Shown: positions 40,728 to 50,256 of the stretch, piece after piece | Position numbering within the stretch: position 1 is the stretch's first letter | How the letters are laid out: each line of letters starts with the position of its first letter | Origin: Vibrio taketomensis | Lineage (GTDB): Bacteria > Pseudomonadota > Gammaproteobacteria > Enterobacterales > Vibrionaceae | Direction of reading: 5' to 3' | Assembly: GCF_009938165.1 (NCBI RefSeq) | Contig: NZ_AP019650.1 | Span: 1,240,001-1,304,000, forward strand | Length of the DNA stretch: 64,000 nucleotides | Notes under the pieces: generated by a model | Told to the model about the DNA's origin: nothing | The model's database searches: none | What the model saw: only the letters and a program-made list of their open reading frames with translations | Translations under genes and position numbers: made by a program

Positions 40728-41774
40728 TTACATGGTTAGCTTGTAAGAAGCTTCGATTTGAGCTTCACAAGATTTGATTTCGTTGTTGAAACGCTCCAAC
40801 CACTGCTTGCCTTCCGCATTCGCATTTGCAGCCCAGTCATCGATAACCGGTTGCGTTGCTTGAATGAACGCTTCTTTTTCTTTTTCAGTTGGGTTGTAAA
40901 TCTTACCGTTAGACGCTTTGAACGTTTCGTAAGACGCGTATTCGTTATGTTTAGGGTAAGCGTTTAGGTATTGCTGCTGACCTTTGATTGCGTCAAGAAC
41001 GATGCGTTTTAGCTCTGGAGATAGCGAATTGAATTTCGCATCAGACATTACCCAAGCGCCACCCATGTAACCGTGGCCATCAAGCGTTAGGTAATCCAAG
41101 CTTTCGTGTAGACGGCTTTGAATGATATCGACGATACCGTTCTTAGTGCCTTCTACTACGCCCGTTGAAAGCGCGGTGTAAACTTCAGGGAATGCCACCG
41201 GTGTTGGTGCGCCTTTTAGCTCACGAACAAGATCTTGCTGAATTTTCGCTGGTACAGTACGGATTTTTAATCCCGCTACGTCTGCTGGAGTACGGATTTC
41301 TTTATTGTTAGTCGCAAAGTTACGCCAGCCACCAGAGTTCGCAACCATCATCAAACGTACGTTTGGAGCTTTCTTCAGTACGTTATCACGCACTTCAGAC
41401 ATGAACTGATCGTTACCGTATACACACTCAGCTACACGGTCATTTGGCAGTAGGTATGGTAGGTCAAATGACTCTGCTGGGTTCCAGTAGTAAGCAATTT
41501 CCGAAACCGTCGTTGGGAAGTAATCAAACATACCCGCTTGGATTCCGGCAATACATTCTTTACCTGAACCACATAGCTGACCTGAACCGTAGATGTTTAC
41601 TTTTAGCTCGCCGTTAGAACGCGTTTCTAAGTGGTTCTTGAAAACAAGTAGAGACTGGTGGTTATAGCTCTCTGGAGACGTCAAGTGCACAACGTTGAAT
41701 TCAACCGCAGCGGTTGCTGCTGCACTTGCGAATAGACCTGCCGTGGTCATTAGAGCTAATAGTGTCTTTTTCAT
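40728..41774 (-). CDS. dctP: TRAP transporter solute-binding protein, DctP family
   Basis: 348 aa. Cleavable signal peptide (MKKTLLALMTTAGLFASAAATA), so periplasmic. Typical DctP body with VAGLKIRTVPAKI, whose conserved Arg usually binds an acidic group, and ALSTGVVEGTKNGIVDI. It binds an organic anion and delivers it to the DctQM membrane pair encoded immediately upstream. In this operon the ligand is probably a sulfonate such as sulfoquinovose or dihydroxypropanesulfonate (inference from neighbours). RBS AGGACAAAGTT. Confidence 0.9.
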   Translation of the reverse strand: MKKTLLALMTTAGLFASAAATAAVEFNVVHLTSPESYNHQSLLVFKNHLETRSNGELKVNIYGSGQLCGSGKECIAGIQAGMFDYFPTTVSEIAYYWNPAESFDLPYLLPNDRVAECVYGNDQFMSEVRDNVLKKAPNVRLMMVANSGGWRNFATNNKEIRTPADVAGLKIRTVPAKIQQDLVRELKGAPTPVAFPEVYTALSTGVVEGTKNGIVDIIQSRLHESLDYLTLDGHGYMGGAWVMSDAKFNSLSPELKRIVLDAIKGQQQYLNAYPKHNEYASYETFKASNGKIYNPTEKEKEAFIQATQPVIDDWAANANAEGKQWLERFNNEIKSCEAQIEASYKLTM

Positions 41775-41840
41775 AACTTTGTCCTAGATAGGTAATTTTT
41801 GTTAGCGGCACCAGACGCAGTGCCGCTAAAACTCAATCCG

Positions 41841-43130
41841 TTACATAATGCCAGCCAGTTTAGGTAGGCCGATTACCAGTGATGGGAAGAATGAAATCAG
41901 GAAGATGATTGCCATTTCAACGATTAGGAATGGAATGATTTTCTTAGAGATTTCTGACACTGAAATTTTCGATACACCTGATGCGACGAACAGTACTAGA
42001 CCCATTGGAGGAGTTGCCAAACCGATTGAAAGGTTTGCACACATCACCACACCAAAGTGAACTGGGTCGATACCCGCAGCCGTCATGATTGGCGCGAAAA
42101 TTGGAGCGAAGATCAGGATAGCTGGGCCCGCATCAAGGAACATGCCGATGATAAATAGCAGTACGTTGATGATGGCAAACAGCAAGTAAGGGTTACTCGT
42201 AATGCCAGCCATAAAGTCAGCAACCATGGTCGACACACCAGATAGACTGATCAGTGACGCAAAACCACTTGCTGCTGCTACGATGATCAGAATCGATGCT
42301 GCGTTTACTGCCACTTTGGCAAATAGTGCGTATGTCGCTTTAACGTTAGTTGCTTTGATGATGTATAGCGAAACGACGATTGCGTATGCTACTGCTACCG
42401 CTGCTGCTTCTGTTGGTGTGAAGATACCGCCGTAAATACCACCTAGAATAATTACTGGCGTCATTAATGGTACGATAGCAAGACGGAATGCTTGACGACG
42501 TTCCATTGCTGGCGCACGTTCCATTGGCTGTACTTGAGGGTACTTAGCGATTTGGAAACGGTTCATGATCATCAGACCGATACATAGAATGATGCCTGGA
42601 GTCACACCTGCCAAGAACATCGCAGCGACTGACGTGTTCATTACGAACGCGTAGATCAACATGATGCCTGATGGTGGAATGATGTTACCAAGTACAGTCG
42701 CCGCCGCTGTCAGTGCTGCTGAATAACCGGTATCGTATTTGTACTTTTGCATCTCAGGGATAAGCATGCCGCCGATCGCTGATGTTGCCGCTACTGCTGA
42801 GCCTGTTAGTGCGCCAAAGATTGTCGCCGCAAGGATAACTACGTGACCTAAACCACCGCGCAGATGCTGTACCATGGTTTGAGCAAACGCGATGATACGT
42901 GGTGTGATACCACCCGCTGTCATACACTCACCCGCTAACATGAAGAATGGCAGAGCAAGCAGCAGGAAGCTATCTAGACCAGAGTAAAGACGTTGGTACA
43001 GCATGTTCGCAAACAACATTTGGTCGTTTTGGAACAGCGTGATCATTGGAGATAAGCCCAATGTGAATAGTACTGGTACGCCGACAATAAGCAGTACTAA
43101 GAAATAAATTAGAAAGATTGGAGAAACCAT
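41841..43130 (-). CDS. dctM: TRAP transporter large permease, DctM family
   Basis: 429 aa, strongly hydrophobic with about 12 membrane segments. Family motifs include LALPFFMLAGECMTAGGIT, LTGSAVAATSAIGGMLIPEM, GNIIPPSGIMLIYA and PMGLVLFVASGVSKIS. Its ATG overlaps the dctQ stop by one base (TAATG), showing tight coupling. Na+-driven import of the DctP-bound solute across the inner membrane. Confidence 0.93.
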   Translation of the reverse strand: MVSPIFLIYFLVLLIVGVPVLFTLGLSPMITLFQNDQMLFANMLYQRLYSGLDSFLLLALPFFMLAGECMTAGGITPRIIAFAQTMVQHLRGGLGHVVILAATIFGALTGSAVAATSAIGGMLIPEMQKYKYDTGYSAALTAAATVLGNIIPPSGIMLIYAFVMNTSVAAMFLAGVTPGIILCIGLMIMNRFQIAKYPQVQPMERAPAMERRQAFRLAIVPLMTPVIILGGIYGGIFTPTEAAAVAVAYAIVVSLYIIKATNVKATYALFAKVAVNAASILIIVAAASGFASLISLSGVSTMVADFMAGITSNPYLLFAIINVLLFIIGMFLDAGPAILIFAPIFAPIMTAAGIDPVHFGVVMCANLSIGLATPPMGLVLFVASGVSKISVSEISKKIIPFLIVEMAIIFLISFFPSLVIGLPKLAGIM

Positions 43131-43765
43131 TATTTAACGCCCTCTAAAGATGCTACTGCAGGTTCAATTTGCGCGTCTTTGTCAGCCGCTTCAGAACTTG
43201 TATCTTGAATTGCTGATTGCTCATAAAGTGCAACCGTCGCTTGAGATTGAGAAACGTCAGTAAAGTCGCCTAGCGTGCCACGAATGCATTGAATGCTTTT
43301 CTGTAGCGCATAAACCATGGTGACTGCCATCATTACAGGTGGAATGATGTAGATTACGTACATTGGAATTGGCAGACTGTCAGCCATTACAGAACCGGTG
43401 TTGTAGAAGTTCCAGCCAAACTTAATCCAAACAGCAAATACGATGATTGCCGAGATATGACCAATTAGACCGAATAGTGAGAACAAGCGAGGTGCTTTCT
43501 TCTCTACAATTTCAGTCACGAACGTCATCGCAATGTTTTTGTCAGCCAAGTACACAAATGGAAGACATAGATAAGTCATGTAGATCATCAAGAAGCGCGC
43601 CGCTTCGTCTGTCCAGCTTAAAGGCACGTTAAACACGTAACGGAAGAGTACTTGAGCAACAACCATCGTTGTCATCACGAGAAGCAAAATACCTGCGACA
43701 TGGCGCAGTACTTTCGCGACGGGGGTAGTTACTGTATTCAATGCTTTTTCTAGGGTACGTAGCAT
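43130..43765 (-). CDS. dctQ: TRAP transporter small permease, DctQ family
   Basis: About 211 aa from ATG 43765 (MLRTLEKALNTVTTPVAKVL), chosen because GGTGATT precedes it; a longer in-frame start at 43825 adds a charged tail unlike the family. Four membrane segments, VAQVLFRYVFNVPLSWTDEAARF is the DctQ signature. The C-terminal 45 residues are an acidic, unusual extension (SSEAADKDAQIEPAVASLEG). One-base overlap with dctM. Confidence 0.88.
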   Translation of the reverse strand: MLRTLEKALNTVTTPVAKVLRHVAGILLLVMTTMVVAQVLFRYVFNVPLSWTDEAARFLMIYMTYLCLPFVYLADKNIAMTFVTEIVEKKAPRLFSLFGLIGHISAIIVFAVWIKFGWNFYNTGSVMADSLPIPMYVIYIIPPVMMAVTMVYALQKSIQCIRGTLGDFTDVSQSQATVALYEQSAIQDTSSEAADKDAQIEPAVASLEGVK

Positions 43766-43848
43766 AGAATCACCATCATTTTTATATAGGGCTTTCGGGA
43801 AAAAGGGTGCCGAGGTAAGCAGCACCCGTGTCTTGTATTACTTTTTAG

Positions 43849-44709
43849 TTATGCTTTGCCGTTTGAACCAAACAGGCGAATCTTGTGGCGAACCACTTCT
43901 TTCATCGAAGCGATACCAGTGTTCATTACGTCTGCAAGTACGTAGTCTTTTGCGTTTGCTTGCCAGTGCGCTTGAACACCATCGATGAAGCCTTGACGCA
44001 GTTCAGTGTCAACGTTGATTTTCGCTACGCCGCGTTTCACAGCTTCGATAACTTGGTCATCTGGAACACCTGAACCACCGTGAAGAACGATAGGTTTTTT
44101 CACTGCTTCTTTGATTTCTGACAGACGGTCAAATTTCAATTGCGGTGTTGTTTTGTAAACACCGTGAGCAGTACCGATTGAAACAGCTAGGTAGTGAACG
44201 CCAGTGCGCTCAGAGAAATCTAGTGCTTCGTCTACTGTTGTGATCATTGCGTCTTTCTCATCAACAGTGATGTCATCTTCTGTGCCGCCGATCTTACCGA
44301 TCTCACCTTCAGCACCTAGGCCTAGCGCATTCGCTACGTCTACAACGGCTTTAGTGATGCGTACGTTCTCTTCGAAATCAAGTGCAGAACCATCAAACAT
44401 AAGTGATTGGAAATCACATGTTGCCGCTTCCATGCATTGCTCAAACTTGCGGCTGTGGTCTAGGTGAACACACACTGGTACCGTGATTTGGTGGTATTCA
44501 ATCAATGAATCAATCGCGTTGCGAAGTGGCTTCATGCCCATTTCGTTAATTGCTTTTTGACCGATTTGAATCATGATTGGTGATTGCTCTTCTTGAGCGG
44601 CAAGTAGAACTGCTTTAATCGTTTCTAGGTTGTGAGCAGTGAAAGCGCCGATTGCATAGCCGTTTTTCCACGCTTCATTAATCATTGTGTTACCAGATAC
44701 GTAAGGCAT
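43849..44709 (-). CDS. Class II (zinc) aldolase, probable sulfofructose-phosphate aldolase
   Basis: 286 aa of the FBA/KbaY/GatY class II family. Zinc ligands are in VHLDHSRKFE, SIGTAHGVYKT and IVLHGGSG; acidic active-site segment GAEGEIGKIGGTEDD. The GGSG and INVDTE loops that hold the DHAP phosphate are intact, so a phosphorylated ketose such as 6-deoxy-6-sulfofructose-1-phosphate is expected, giving DHAP and sulfolactaldehyde. E. coli uses an unrelated class I aldolase (YihT) for this step; a zinc enzyme is used in the reported sulfo-EMP2 variants. First gene of the operon, AAGGAAG before ATG 44709. Confidence 0.82.
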   Translation of the reverse strand: MPYVSGNTMINEAWKNGYAIGAFTAHNLETIKAVLLAAQEEQSPIMIQIGQKAINEMGMKPLRNAIDSLIEYHQITVPVCVHLDHSRKFEQCMEAATCDFQSLMFDGSALDFEENVRITKAVVDVANALGLGAEGEIGKIGGTEDDITVDEKDAMITTVDEALDFSERTGVHYLAVSIGTAHGVYKTTPQLKFDRLSEIKEAVKKPIVLHGGSGVPDDQVIEAVKRGVAKINVDTELRQGFIDGVQAHWQANAKDYVLADVMNTGIASMKEVVRHKIRLFGSNGKA

Positions 44710-45216
44710 TGTTTTCTTCCTTAATTCTATTCGGTCATGAAGACCTTTATTTCGTTGTGGTCAAAGTTACCAAGCCAAGATGTCTATTTCTGTTAGCCGG
44801 ATAACACTTCCTGTCAGTTTGGTGACATCAATTGTCATAAATGCACTCGCAATCACAAAATGCTCAATAATTGATAAATTGCCATAGACTTCTGAATAAA
44901 TTTGCAAGGCAAGCCCTGTTCAATAACATATTTATACAAATGGCTATTGGCTGATTTCATTACCAAATTTCGCTCAACCCCTTTAAACATTAGGGGTTGG
45001 GGGCAAAATTTAGAGGTATCGATTGTGATGCTAAATGGACTTCTCTTATTTTGCTGACAGGCTTATTTGAGATTCTTTAACAGCCTTTTAGCGTCTAAAA
45101 AGACCTAAAAGGCTGGGTATTTAAGATGGTATTTGTAAGTAATTATCGTTCTTAACCTTGTCAAATAGTGTTCGATTTATGTCACTTAAGGCTAATAAAC
45201 TACCACTATCGGGCTA
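44710..45216. promoter_or_regulatory. Region between the aldolase operon and yihU
   Basis: 507 bases with no gene. Contents: a TGACA-N5-TGTCA dyad (about 44831-44845) in the aldolase promoter region; a weak TGTCTA/GGTCA match to the yihU/tauE element near 44759-44786; hairpin CAACCCCT-N9-AGGGGTTG near 44977-45001; and a terminator-like hairpin after yihU near 45082-45115. Confidence 0.5.
45080..45117 (-). terminator. Terminator of yihU
   Basis: CAGCCTTTTAG / CTAAAAGGCTG perfect 11-bp stem with an internal CGTC...GAC hairpin, about 100 bases after the yihU stop. The flanking T-run is weak, so efficiency is uncertain. Confidence 0.5.
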
Positions 45217-46110
45217 TTACTTAACTTTTGGCTCTAAACCTGAGCTCACGCGTAACTGCTCAAGTACTGCTGTCCAGTCTTGACGGCCGCGGCCTGCTGC
45301 ACGAGTAAGGTTGTACATTTCACGCGCAGCTGCACCACATGGCATTGGAACGTTAACTTGGTTTGCAAGGTCGAGTGCGATACCTAGATCTTTATGTGCA
45401 AGGTCAACCATGAATACTGGAGATAAATCGCCAGCTAGCACTTTGCCAGGCCATGTTGTTGTGAAGTGACCTTTACCTGCAGGGGTGCCACTCATCACTT
45501 TCATTGATGTTTCCCAATCTAGACCGATAGCTTCAGACAGGGTTGCCGCTTCTGCAGACAATGCGTTTAGTGCGATACTCATGTAGTTGTTGATGATCTT
45601 AACGCGAATACCTTTACCCGCACCGCCACAGTCAACAGTCTCGTTACCCATGCAATCAAATAGTGGCGCAGCACGTTCAACTTGCTCTTTCGTACCGCCA
45701 GCCATAATAAGAAGTTCACCGCGGACAGCATGCTCAGAAGTACGGCCAACTGGCGCTTCCATCATTGAAAAACCTAGCTCAGACATTTGTTTGATTAGGC
45801 TATCTGTTTCAAGCGGGTGGATAGTTGACATATCAATTAGAAGCGCGTTTTTGTCTAACGTCGTTGTTACGCCGTTCTCACCCAGAAGAACGTTTTTAAC
45901 CAGTGTGCCGTTTGGCAGCATCGTTACAACAAACTCAGCGTCTAGTGCCGCTTCAGCTGGTGATGTTGCCGCTGTTGCGCCTTGCTCAACCAGTTGTTGA
46001 ACCGCAGCTTGATTGATATCGAAAACTTTAAGAGTGTGACCACCTTTGATTAGATTTAGCGCCATTGGCGTGCCCATTTGACCTAAACCGATAAAACCAA
46101 TCGTAGACAT
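45217..46110 (-). CDS. yihU: 3-sulfolactaldehyde reductase (YihU type)
   Basis: 297 aa of the beta-hydroxyacid dehydrogenase family. Rossmann motif [16 protein letters not shown] at the N-terminus and catalytic Lys171 in VKIINNYMS. The residues reported to bind the sulfonate in E. coli YihU, Arg123 (PVGRTSEHA), Asn174 and Ser178, sit at exactly the same numbers, and long stretches ([30 protein letters not shown]) match YihU as recalled. It reduces sulfolactaldehyde with NADH to 2,3-dihydroxypropane-1-sulfonate. AAAGGA precedes ATG 46110; a 27-nt element shared with tauE lies 77 bases upstream. Confidence 0.93.
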   Translation of the reverse strand: MSTIGFIGLGQMGTPMALNLIKGGHTLKVFDINQAAVQQLVEQGATAATSPAEAALDAEFVVTMLPNGTLVKNVLLGENGVTTTLDKNALLIDMSTIHPLETDSLIKQMSELGFSMMEAPVGRTSEHAVRGELLIMAGGTKEQVERAAPLFDCMGNETVDCGGAGKGIRVKIINNYMSIALNALSAEAATLSEAIGLDWETSMKVMSGTPAGKGHFTTTWPGKVLAGDLSPVFMVDLAHKDLGIALDLANQVNVPMPCGAAAREMYNLTRAAGRGRQDWTAVLEQLRVSSGLEPKVK

Positions 46111-46494
46111 TTTTAATTCCTTTCACGTTCGCGGATAAGTAAGTTGGGAGTAATATAAACATAAATGACATTCCCAACCATTACACCTGTCACATTTTGT
46201 TGTTTTATGTCTACTTCAGTAATTTTATGATTATAAATTGAGCTGAACTTCTTTTTGTAGTATTTGTAACAACAATATGATGCAACCTATCCATGCTTTA
46301 TCCAGAAAATGCGTCGCCACGGCCACAGCAAATCATGCTCAAGATAGACAAAGAGAGCATTGGTTATTTTGTTGTATGAAAATGAGAGTGAAAATAAAGA
46401 CTGAGTAAATGAGAAAGGTTATGGCTAAAGTGAAAGAGATGACGAACAGCCGTATTCGTCATCTAAACAAAACAAGAGAGTGATTTAAGCGTAA
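46111..46494. promoter_or_regulatory. Region between yihU and the glycyl-radical activase gene
   Basis: 384 bases without a gene. Holds the yihU promoter with the shared element at 46187-46213 and, 32 bases after the activase stop, the stem GATGACGAA / TTCGTCATC (46438-46463), a weak terminator candidate. Confidence 0.5.
46187..46213 (-). promoter_or_regulatory. 27-nt regulatory element, copy upstream of yihU
   Basis: Read on the minus strand it starts TAGACATAAAACAAC and ends AAAATGTGACAG. It differs at one base from the copy at 50257-50283 and has the same orientation and nearly the same distance to its downstream gene (77 versus 70 bases). Too specific for chance; a shared regulator site or extended promoter. 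Confidence 0.75.
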
Positions 46495-47449
46495 CTAAGC
46501 GGCGTCATGCTCTTTAGTGCCAACACAGCAATTAATACCACGCTGGTTGAAGTACTCGGCAATATCACTCACCTGCTTTTGGAACTCATGACGATCAAAT
46601 TTCAGGTCTTGCATTTTGTATGGCAAACCTAGCGACTGGTATTTTTCTTCGCCTAAGCGCATAAAACTCAGCAGCTGCAGCACATTGACTCGCCCGTTGA
46701 GCTCATTTTGAATGAAATCAGCGGTCGCGCTGATGTTCTCTTGATTATCATTGATACTCGGAATCACCGGAATACGTAAAATCAGCTCTTTGCCAAGCTC
46801 AGTCAGCGATTTAATATTTTTGTGAATCTTACGATTATCCACTCCGGTATAACGCTTATGAGTCTCACTATCCATTAACTTGAGATCAGAGATAAACAGA
46901 TCAGTGTAAGGCAATACCTTTTCTATCCGGTTCCAGTTTGCGTAAAAGCTTGATTCGAGACATGTGTGGATCCCCTCTTGTTTACAGGCTTTAAATAGCT
47001 CATAAACAAAATCGCTTTGCAGCAATGGCTCACCACCCGATACCGTCACGCCGCCACCCGAGCGGTCATAAAATCCTCGGTCTTTGCGAATCAGCTCCAT
47101 GCAGGCTTCAACCGACATATACTCGCCCCATTGCTTGATCGCTTCTGAAGGACACTCTTCGACACAACTCAAGCAGCCCGTACATTGATGACGGTCGATA
47201 CTCTTAAGCATCGAATCAGAGTAAATCAACATCTTGTTGTCCGGGCAAATCTCCAAACAAGAACCACAATGCTCGGTGGAGATACATTTATTGTGGTAAA
47301 CCCCAACCTCTATTCGACGCTTAAAACTCTCAGGGTTTCCGCACCAATCACAGCGCAGCGGGCACCCTTTGAGAAAGATTTCTGTGCGAATACCGGGCCA
47401 TCATGAAGGGTAAATCGCTGAATATTTAAAACAATTCTAGGTCTGACAC
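46495..47449 (-). CDS. Glycyl radical enzyme activating enzyme (radical SAM), N-terminal frameshift
   Basis: The reliable frame is 46495-47395. It contains two ferredoxin-type 4Fe-4S motifs (CISTEHCGSCLEICP and CTGCLSCVEECP), as in diol-dehydratase-type activases, and VTVSGGEPLLQ. The radical-SAM CxxxCxxC (KGCPLRCDWCGNPE) is present just upstream, but one base is missing in HDGP(G)IRTEIF near 47397, and the start around GTG 47449 is uncertain. Makes the glycyl radical on the adjacent large enzyme, using S-adenosylmethionine. Strictly anaerobic chemistry. Confidence 0.82.
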
Positions 47450-47544
47450 AATTAACCTCAACCGTTGTTTAAAAACACAAATACCCAAACCACCGATTCG
47501 TCCATAACGTGACAAATGGCAGCTTGGGTATCACAACTGGTTAA

Positions 47545-50076
47545 TTAAAACCTAAGTTCAGTACGTTGAATCAAATCATCTTGCAATGGTTTACCCAGTT
47601 CAACGAAGTAAGCGCTGTAACCGGCGACACGCACCAACATGTCTTTGTATAGCTCAGGATTTTTCTGCGCAGCGCGCATTTTCTCTGAGCTCATAATGTT
47701 GAATTGCACGTGCATACCTTGCTTACCAATGTACTCATCAACAAAGCTCAGCAAAATATCACGACCTTCTACGCCAGATACCGCATCTTCAGGGAAGCGT
47801 AAGTTAAGCAGCGTACCGTTAGTCGCCAAGCTATGGTCAACTTTGGTTACCGAGTTAATCACCGCCGTTGGGCCGCTAATATCGTGTGAACCACCTGCCG
47901 TATGCACTGGCCCCATGTTGTCAGAAATTGGCTCACCGTTCTTACGGCCATCGAGTGATGCGTTGGTGTATAAGCCCATACCCACGTTCGCGTTTACAGT
48001 GTAAACACCCGGGCTAAATTTGCCGCCACGCGGGTTTTCACGTCCTTTAATATGACGGCAGTAACATTCAAACATGAATGAGAACAGCTCATCTGCTTCA
48101 TCGATATCGTTACCGTAATGCGGGATCTTCGAGCTATTCACCAAAGCGTAGAGCTTCTGATGACCATCCCAGTTCTCTTTTACGGCATCAAGTAACTGTT
48201 TACCCGTGTATTTTTTGTCATCAAACATCAGCTTCTTGATCGTCGCTAATGAGTCAGCACAAGTTGCAATACCTGCTGCTTGCGGCGCGGTACCATTGTA
48301 TTTTGCGCCGCCGTAAGTCATATCTTTACCGGATTCAATACAGCCTTCAAAGAACGCAGAAATATATGGCGTTGGTTTGATCATGCGGTGCATTTTGTCA
48401 GTTACGTTCAAGCAACTGCACAACTGATCACACCAATAAGCAAACTGCTTATCAACACTCTCAAGCACTTCTTCAAACGATTGGTACGTTTCAAGACTAC
48501 CGGTATCAGGGCCAAGTTGCATGCCCGCATTCGGGCCAGATAGAATGCGACCACCGTTGATCACCATTTCCATCATCTTAACCGTATTCACGTAACCCGC
48601 ATCTAACCAGCCGTGCTCTTTACCAGGAATAGTTGGTTCAACGCAGCCCACTACCGCGTAATCACGCGCTTCTTCCTGAGTCACGCCTTTACCCAACATC
48701 GCTTTAATCGCTGGGCCATCGTTAAATAGTTTCGGGTGGCCGTAACCTGCGCGTACACATTCAATAGTTTTTAGTTTTAGCTCAATTGGCGTTTTGTCAT
48801 GCAGACGCACACACACCCAAGGGTTCATCATGCGAGTATGTGCTGACGCTTCCAGCATCAACATAGTCAGATCGTTGGTCGCATCGTTACCGTGAATATC
48901 CACACCACCAATCGTTAAGCTCTCACCACCAAAACCGCGACCGTTACGTACTTTTACCGTGCCTTTGTCTTTAAGCTTGGTTGGGTTGTTCATTTTCACG
49001 TAAAGCACTTCAAGTACTTCTAGAACAAACTCTTTTGATACGCCATTCTCTTGCACATCTTTGGTGTAGAACGGCAGCATCCATTGGTCCATACGACCGT
49101 AAGAAATCGAGTGACCATTGCCTTCAATTTGCGTCATGGTGACCGCAAAGTTGAAGAGCTGGGCAGCTTGCCAGAATGTTTGGGGCACACCACCCGCAAT
49201 TTGGTAACAGTTGGCTGACATCGCTTGCAGCTCGTTCTTACGCTTTTCATCGCTTTCATTAAACGCCATATCTTCAGCAAGCAGCGCATAACGAGTGATG
49301 TATTTGATTGCCGCTTCTAATGCAATAATGGTCGCTTTGTAGTAATCGCGCTTATCACAGTAATCTGGATCTTGTTTTGAAAGCTTGGCGAACGCTTCTT
49401 GCGCTTGGAGCAATACGCCGCCGTAGCCCAAAGTCATCAGTTTGTTAAAGTCCATCGCGAAGTGACCGATACCCGCGAAGTGGTAGTTATTGGTCTGAAA
49501 GACTTTCTCACCCATGTGAGAGCCTTTCTTCTGATCATCATCAAGATGCGCAGTAATGAACTCGTTGGCACTCTTACCTTTCCAGTAAGCACATAACTCT
49601 AAAATTTCTGCGCGATCTTGCTCATTACGAATATAAAACTGATCGTTAGAACGCTCTTCAAACGGCGAGTTAAGAATCTCATCGATGATCCAATCCACTG
49701 AAAACTCAGGGTAAATCGGTGATGCTTTTGCCGGTGCGGCAATCTCACCCAGAATCAAATCTTCATCATAGATGTTTAACGTCGAGTTAAGCAGGATGTT
49801 TTCAAACGCAATCGCACACTGAAGAATACGCGGCATCGCATCGTTATCACGGTATGCCTCGGTGACTAAACGTAATCTCTCTACGTCAATGTCGTATGGT
49901 CTATCTAAAAATGTTTGACGTAGGCGGTTAACACGCGGGAACGGAGACCAATCAGCATGACCTACTTCATAACCAAGGCCGTACACCTTATCTACGGCTT
50001 CAGTACCAATCGCATCGGTGTGCGCTGTCGTTTTTAGCTCAAACAAGCTCTCTTTGTCTGCTTGGAAGTTTTCCAT
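47545..50076 (-). CDS. Glycyl radical enzyme, candidate dihydroxypropanesulfonate sulfolyase (HpsG-like)
   Basis: 843 aa from ATG 50076, with AGGT six bases upstream. Thiyl-radical Cys and base Glu lie in AVVGCVEPTIPG (about residue 480), the glycyl radical in VRVAGYSAYFVELGKPLQ near the C-terminus. The GCVE motif is shared by diol dehydratases, choline TMA-lyase, isethionate lyase IslA and HpsG. No microcompartment shell, propanediol or choline genes are near, while yihU (which makes dihydroxypropanesulfonate) and tauE flank it. C-S cleavage to hydroxyacetone and sulfite is therefore the favoured role; 1,2-dehydration as in HpfG is the alternative. Confidence 0.8.
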   Translation of the reverse strand: MENFQADKESLFELKTTAHTDAIGTEAVDKVYGLGYEVGHADWSPFPRVNRLRQTFLDRPYDIDVERLRLVTEAYRDNDAMPRILQCAIAFENILLNSTLNIYDEDLILGEIAAPAKASPIYPEFSVDWIIDEILNSPFEERSNDQFYIRNEQDRAEILELCAYWKGKSANEFITAHLDDDQKKGSHMGEKVFQTNNYHFAGIGHFAMDFNKLMTLGYGGVLLQAQEAFAKLSKQDPDYCDKRDYYKATIIALEAAIKYITRYALLAEDMAFNESDEKRKNELQAMSANCYQIAGGVPQTFWQAAQLFNFAVTMTQIEGNGHSISYGRMDQWMLPFYTKDVQENGVSKEFVLEVLEVLYVKMNNPTKLKDKGTVKVRNGRGFGGESLTIGGVDIHGNDATNDLTMLMLEASAHTRMMNPWVCVRLHDKTPIELKLKTIECVRAGYGHPKLFNDGPAIKAMLGKGVTQEEARDYAVVGCVEPTIPGKEHGWLDAGYVNTVKMMEMVINGGRILSGPNAGMQLGPDTGSLETYQSFEEVLESVDKQFAYWCDQLCSCLNVTDKMHRMIKPTPYISAFFEGCIESGKDMTYGGAKYNGTAPQAAGIATCADSLATIKKLMFDDKKYTGKQLLDAVKENWDGHQKLYALVNSSKIPHYGNDIDEADELFSFMFECYCRHIKGRENPRGGKFSPGVYTVNANVGMGLYTNASLDGRKNGEPISDNMGPVHTAGGSHDISGPTAVINSVTKVDHSLATNGTLLNLRFPEDAVSGVEGRDILLSFVDEYIGKQGMHVQFNIMSSEKMRAAQKNPELYKDMLVRVAGYSAYFVELGKPLQDDLIQRTELRF

Positions 50077-50100
50077 AGCTAACCTCATGAAATATAGAAT

Positions 50101-50171
50101 CAAAATGCCAATGCTCGCGCCTACTCATTGGAGATTGGTCTTCTACGAGCGATTCAAACATTGGCATTTTG
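50101..50171. promoter_or_regulatory. 13-bp perfect inverted repeat upstream of the glycyl radical enzyme
   Basis: CAAAATGCCAATG (50101-50113) and CATTGGCATTTTG (50159-50171) pair perfectly across 45 bases that contain a further GCTCG...CGAGC match. It starts 25 bases upstream of the enzyme's start codon, so it could be a leader-mRNA stem controlling the enzyme or a paired operator. Confidence 0.6.
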
Positions 50172-50256
50172 ACGACGTATTAAGGCCTAAAACACCAAGC
50201 CATTATAAAAAACCGCTCAATTTTGTCTGGGGCGATGGTCACAAATCGAAACCATA

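Noticed and set aside
39082..44709. Reading the AGE epimerase plus TRAP transporter as a sialic acid (nan/siaPQM) locus
   Set aside because: The epimerase matches YihS motif by motif, the aldolase is class II rather than NanA, and a YihU ortholog lies next to it; no neuraminate lyase or NagA/NagB genes are present.
47545..50076. Glycyl radical enzyme as pyruvate formate-lyase or choline TMA-lyase
   Set aside because: PFL has a CC thiyl pair, whereas this has GCVE; no microcompartment shell, aldehyde dehydrogenase or choline transporter genes are nearby, and the neighbours are sulfonate genes.
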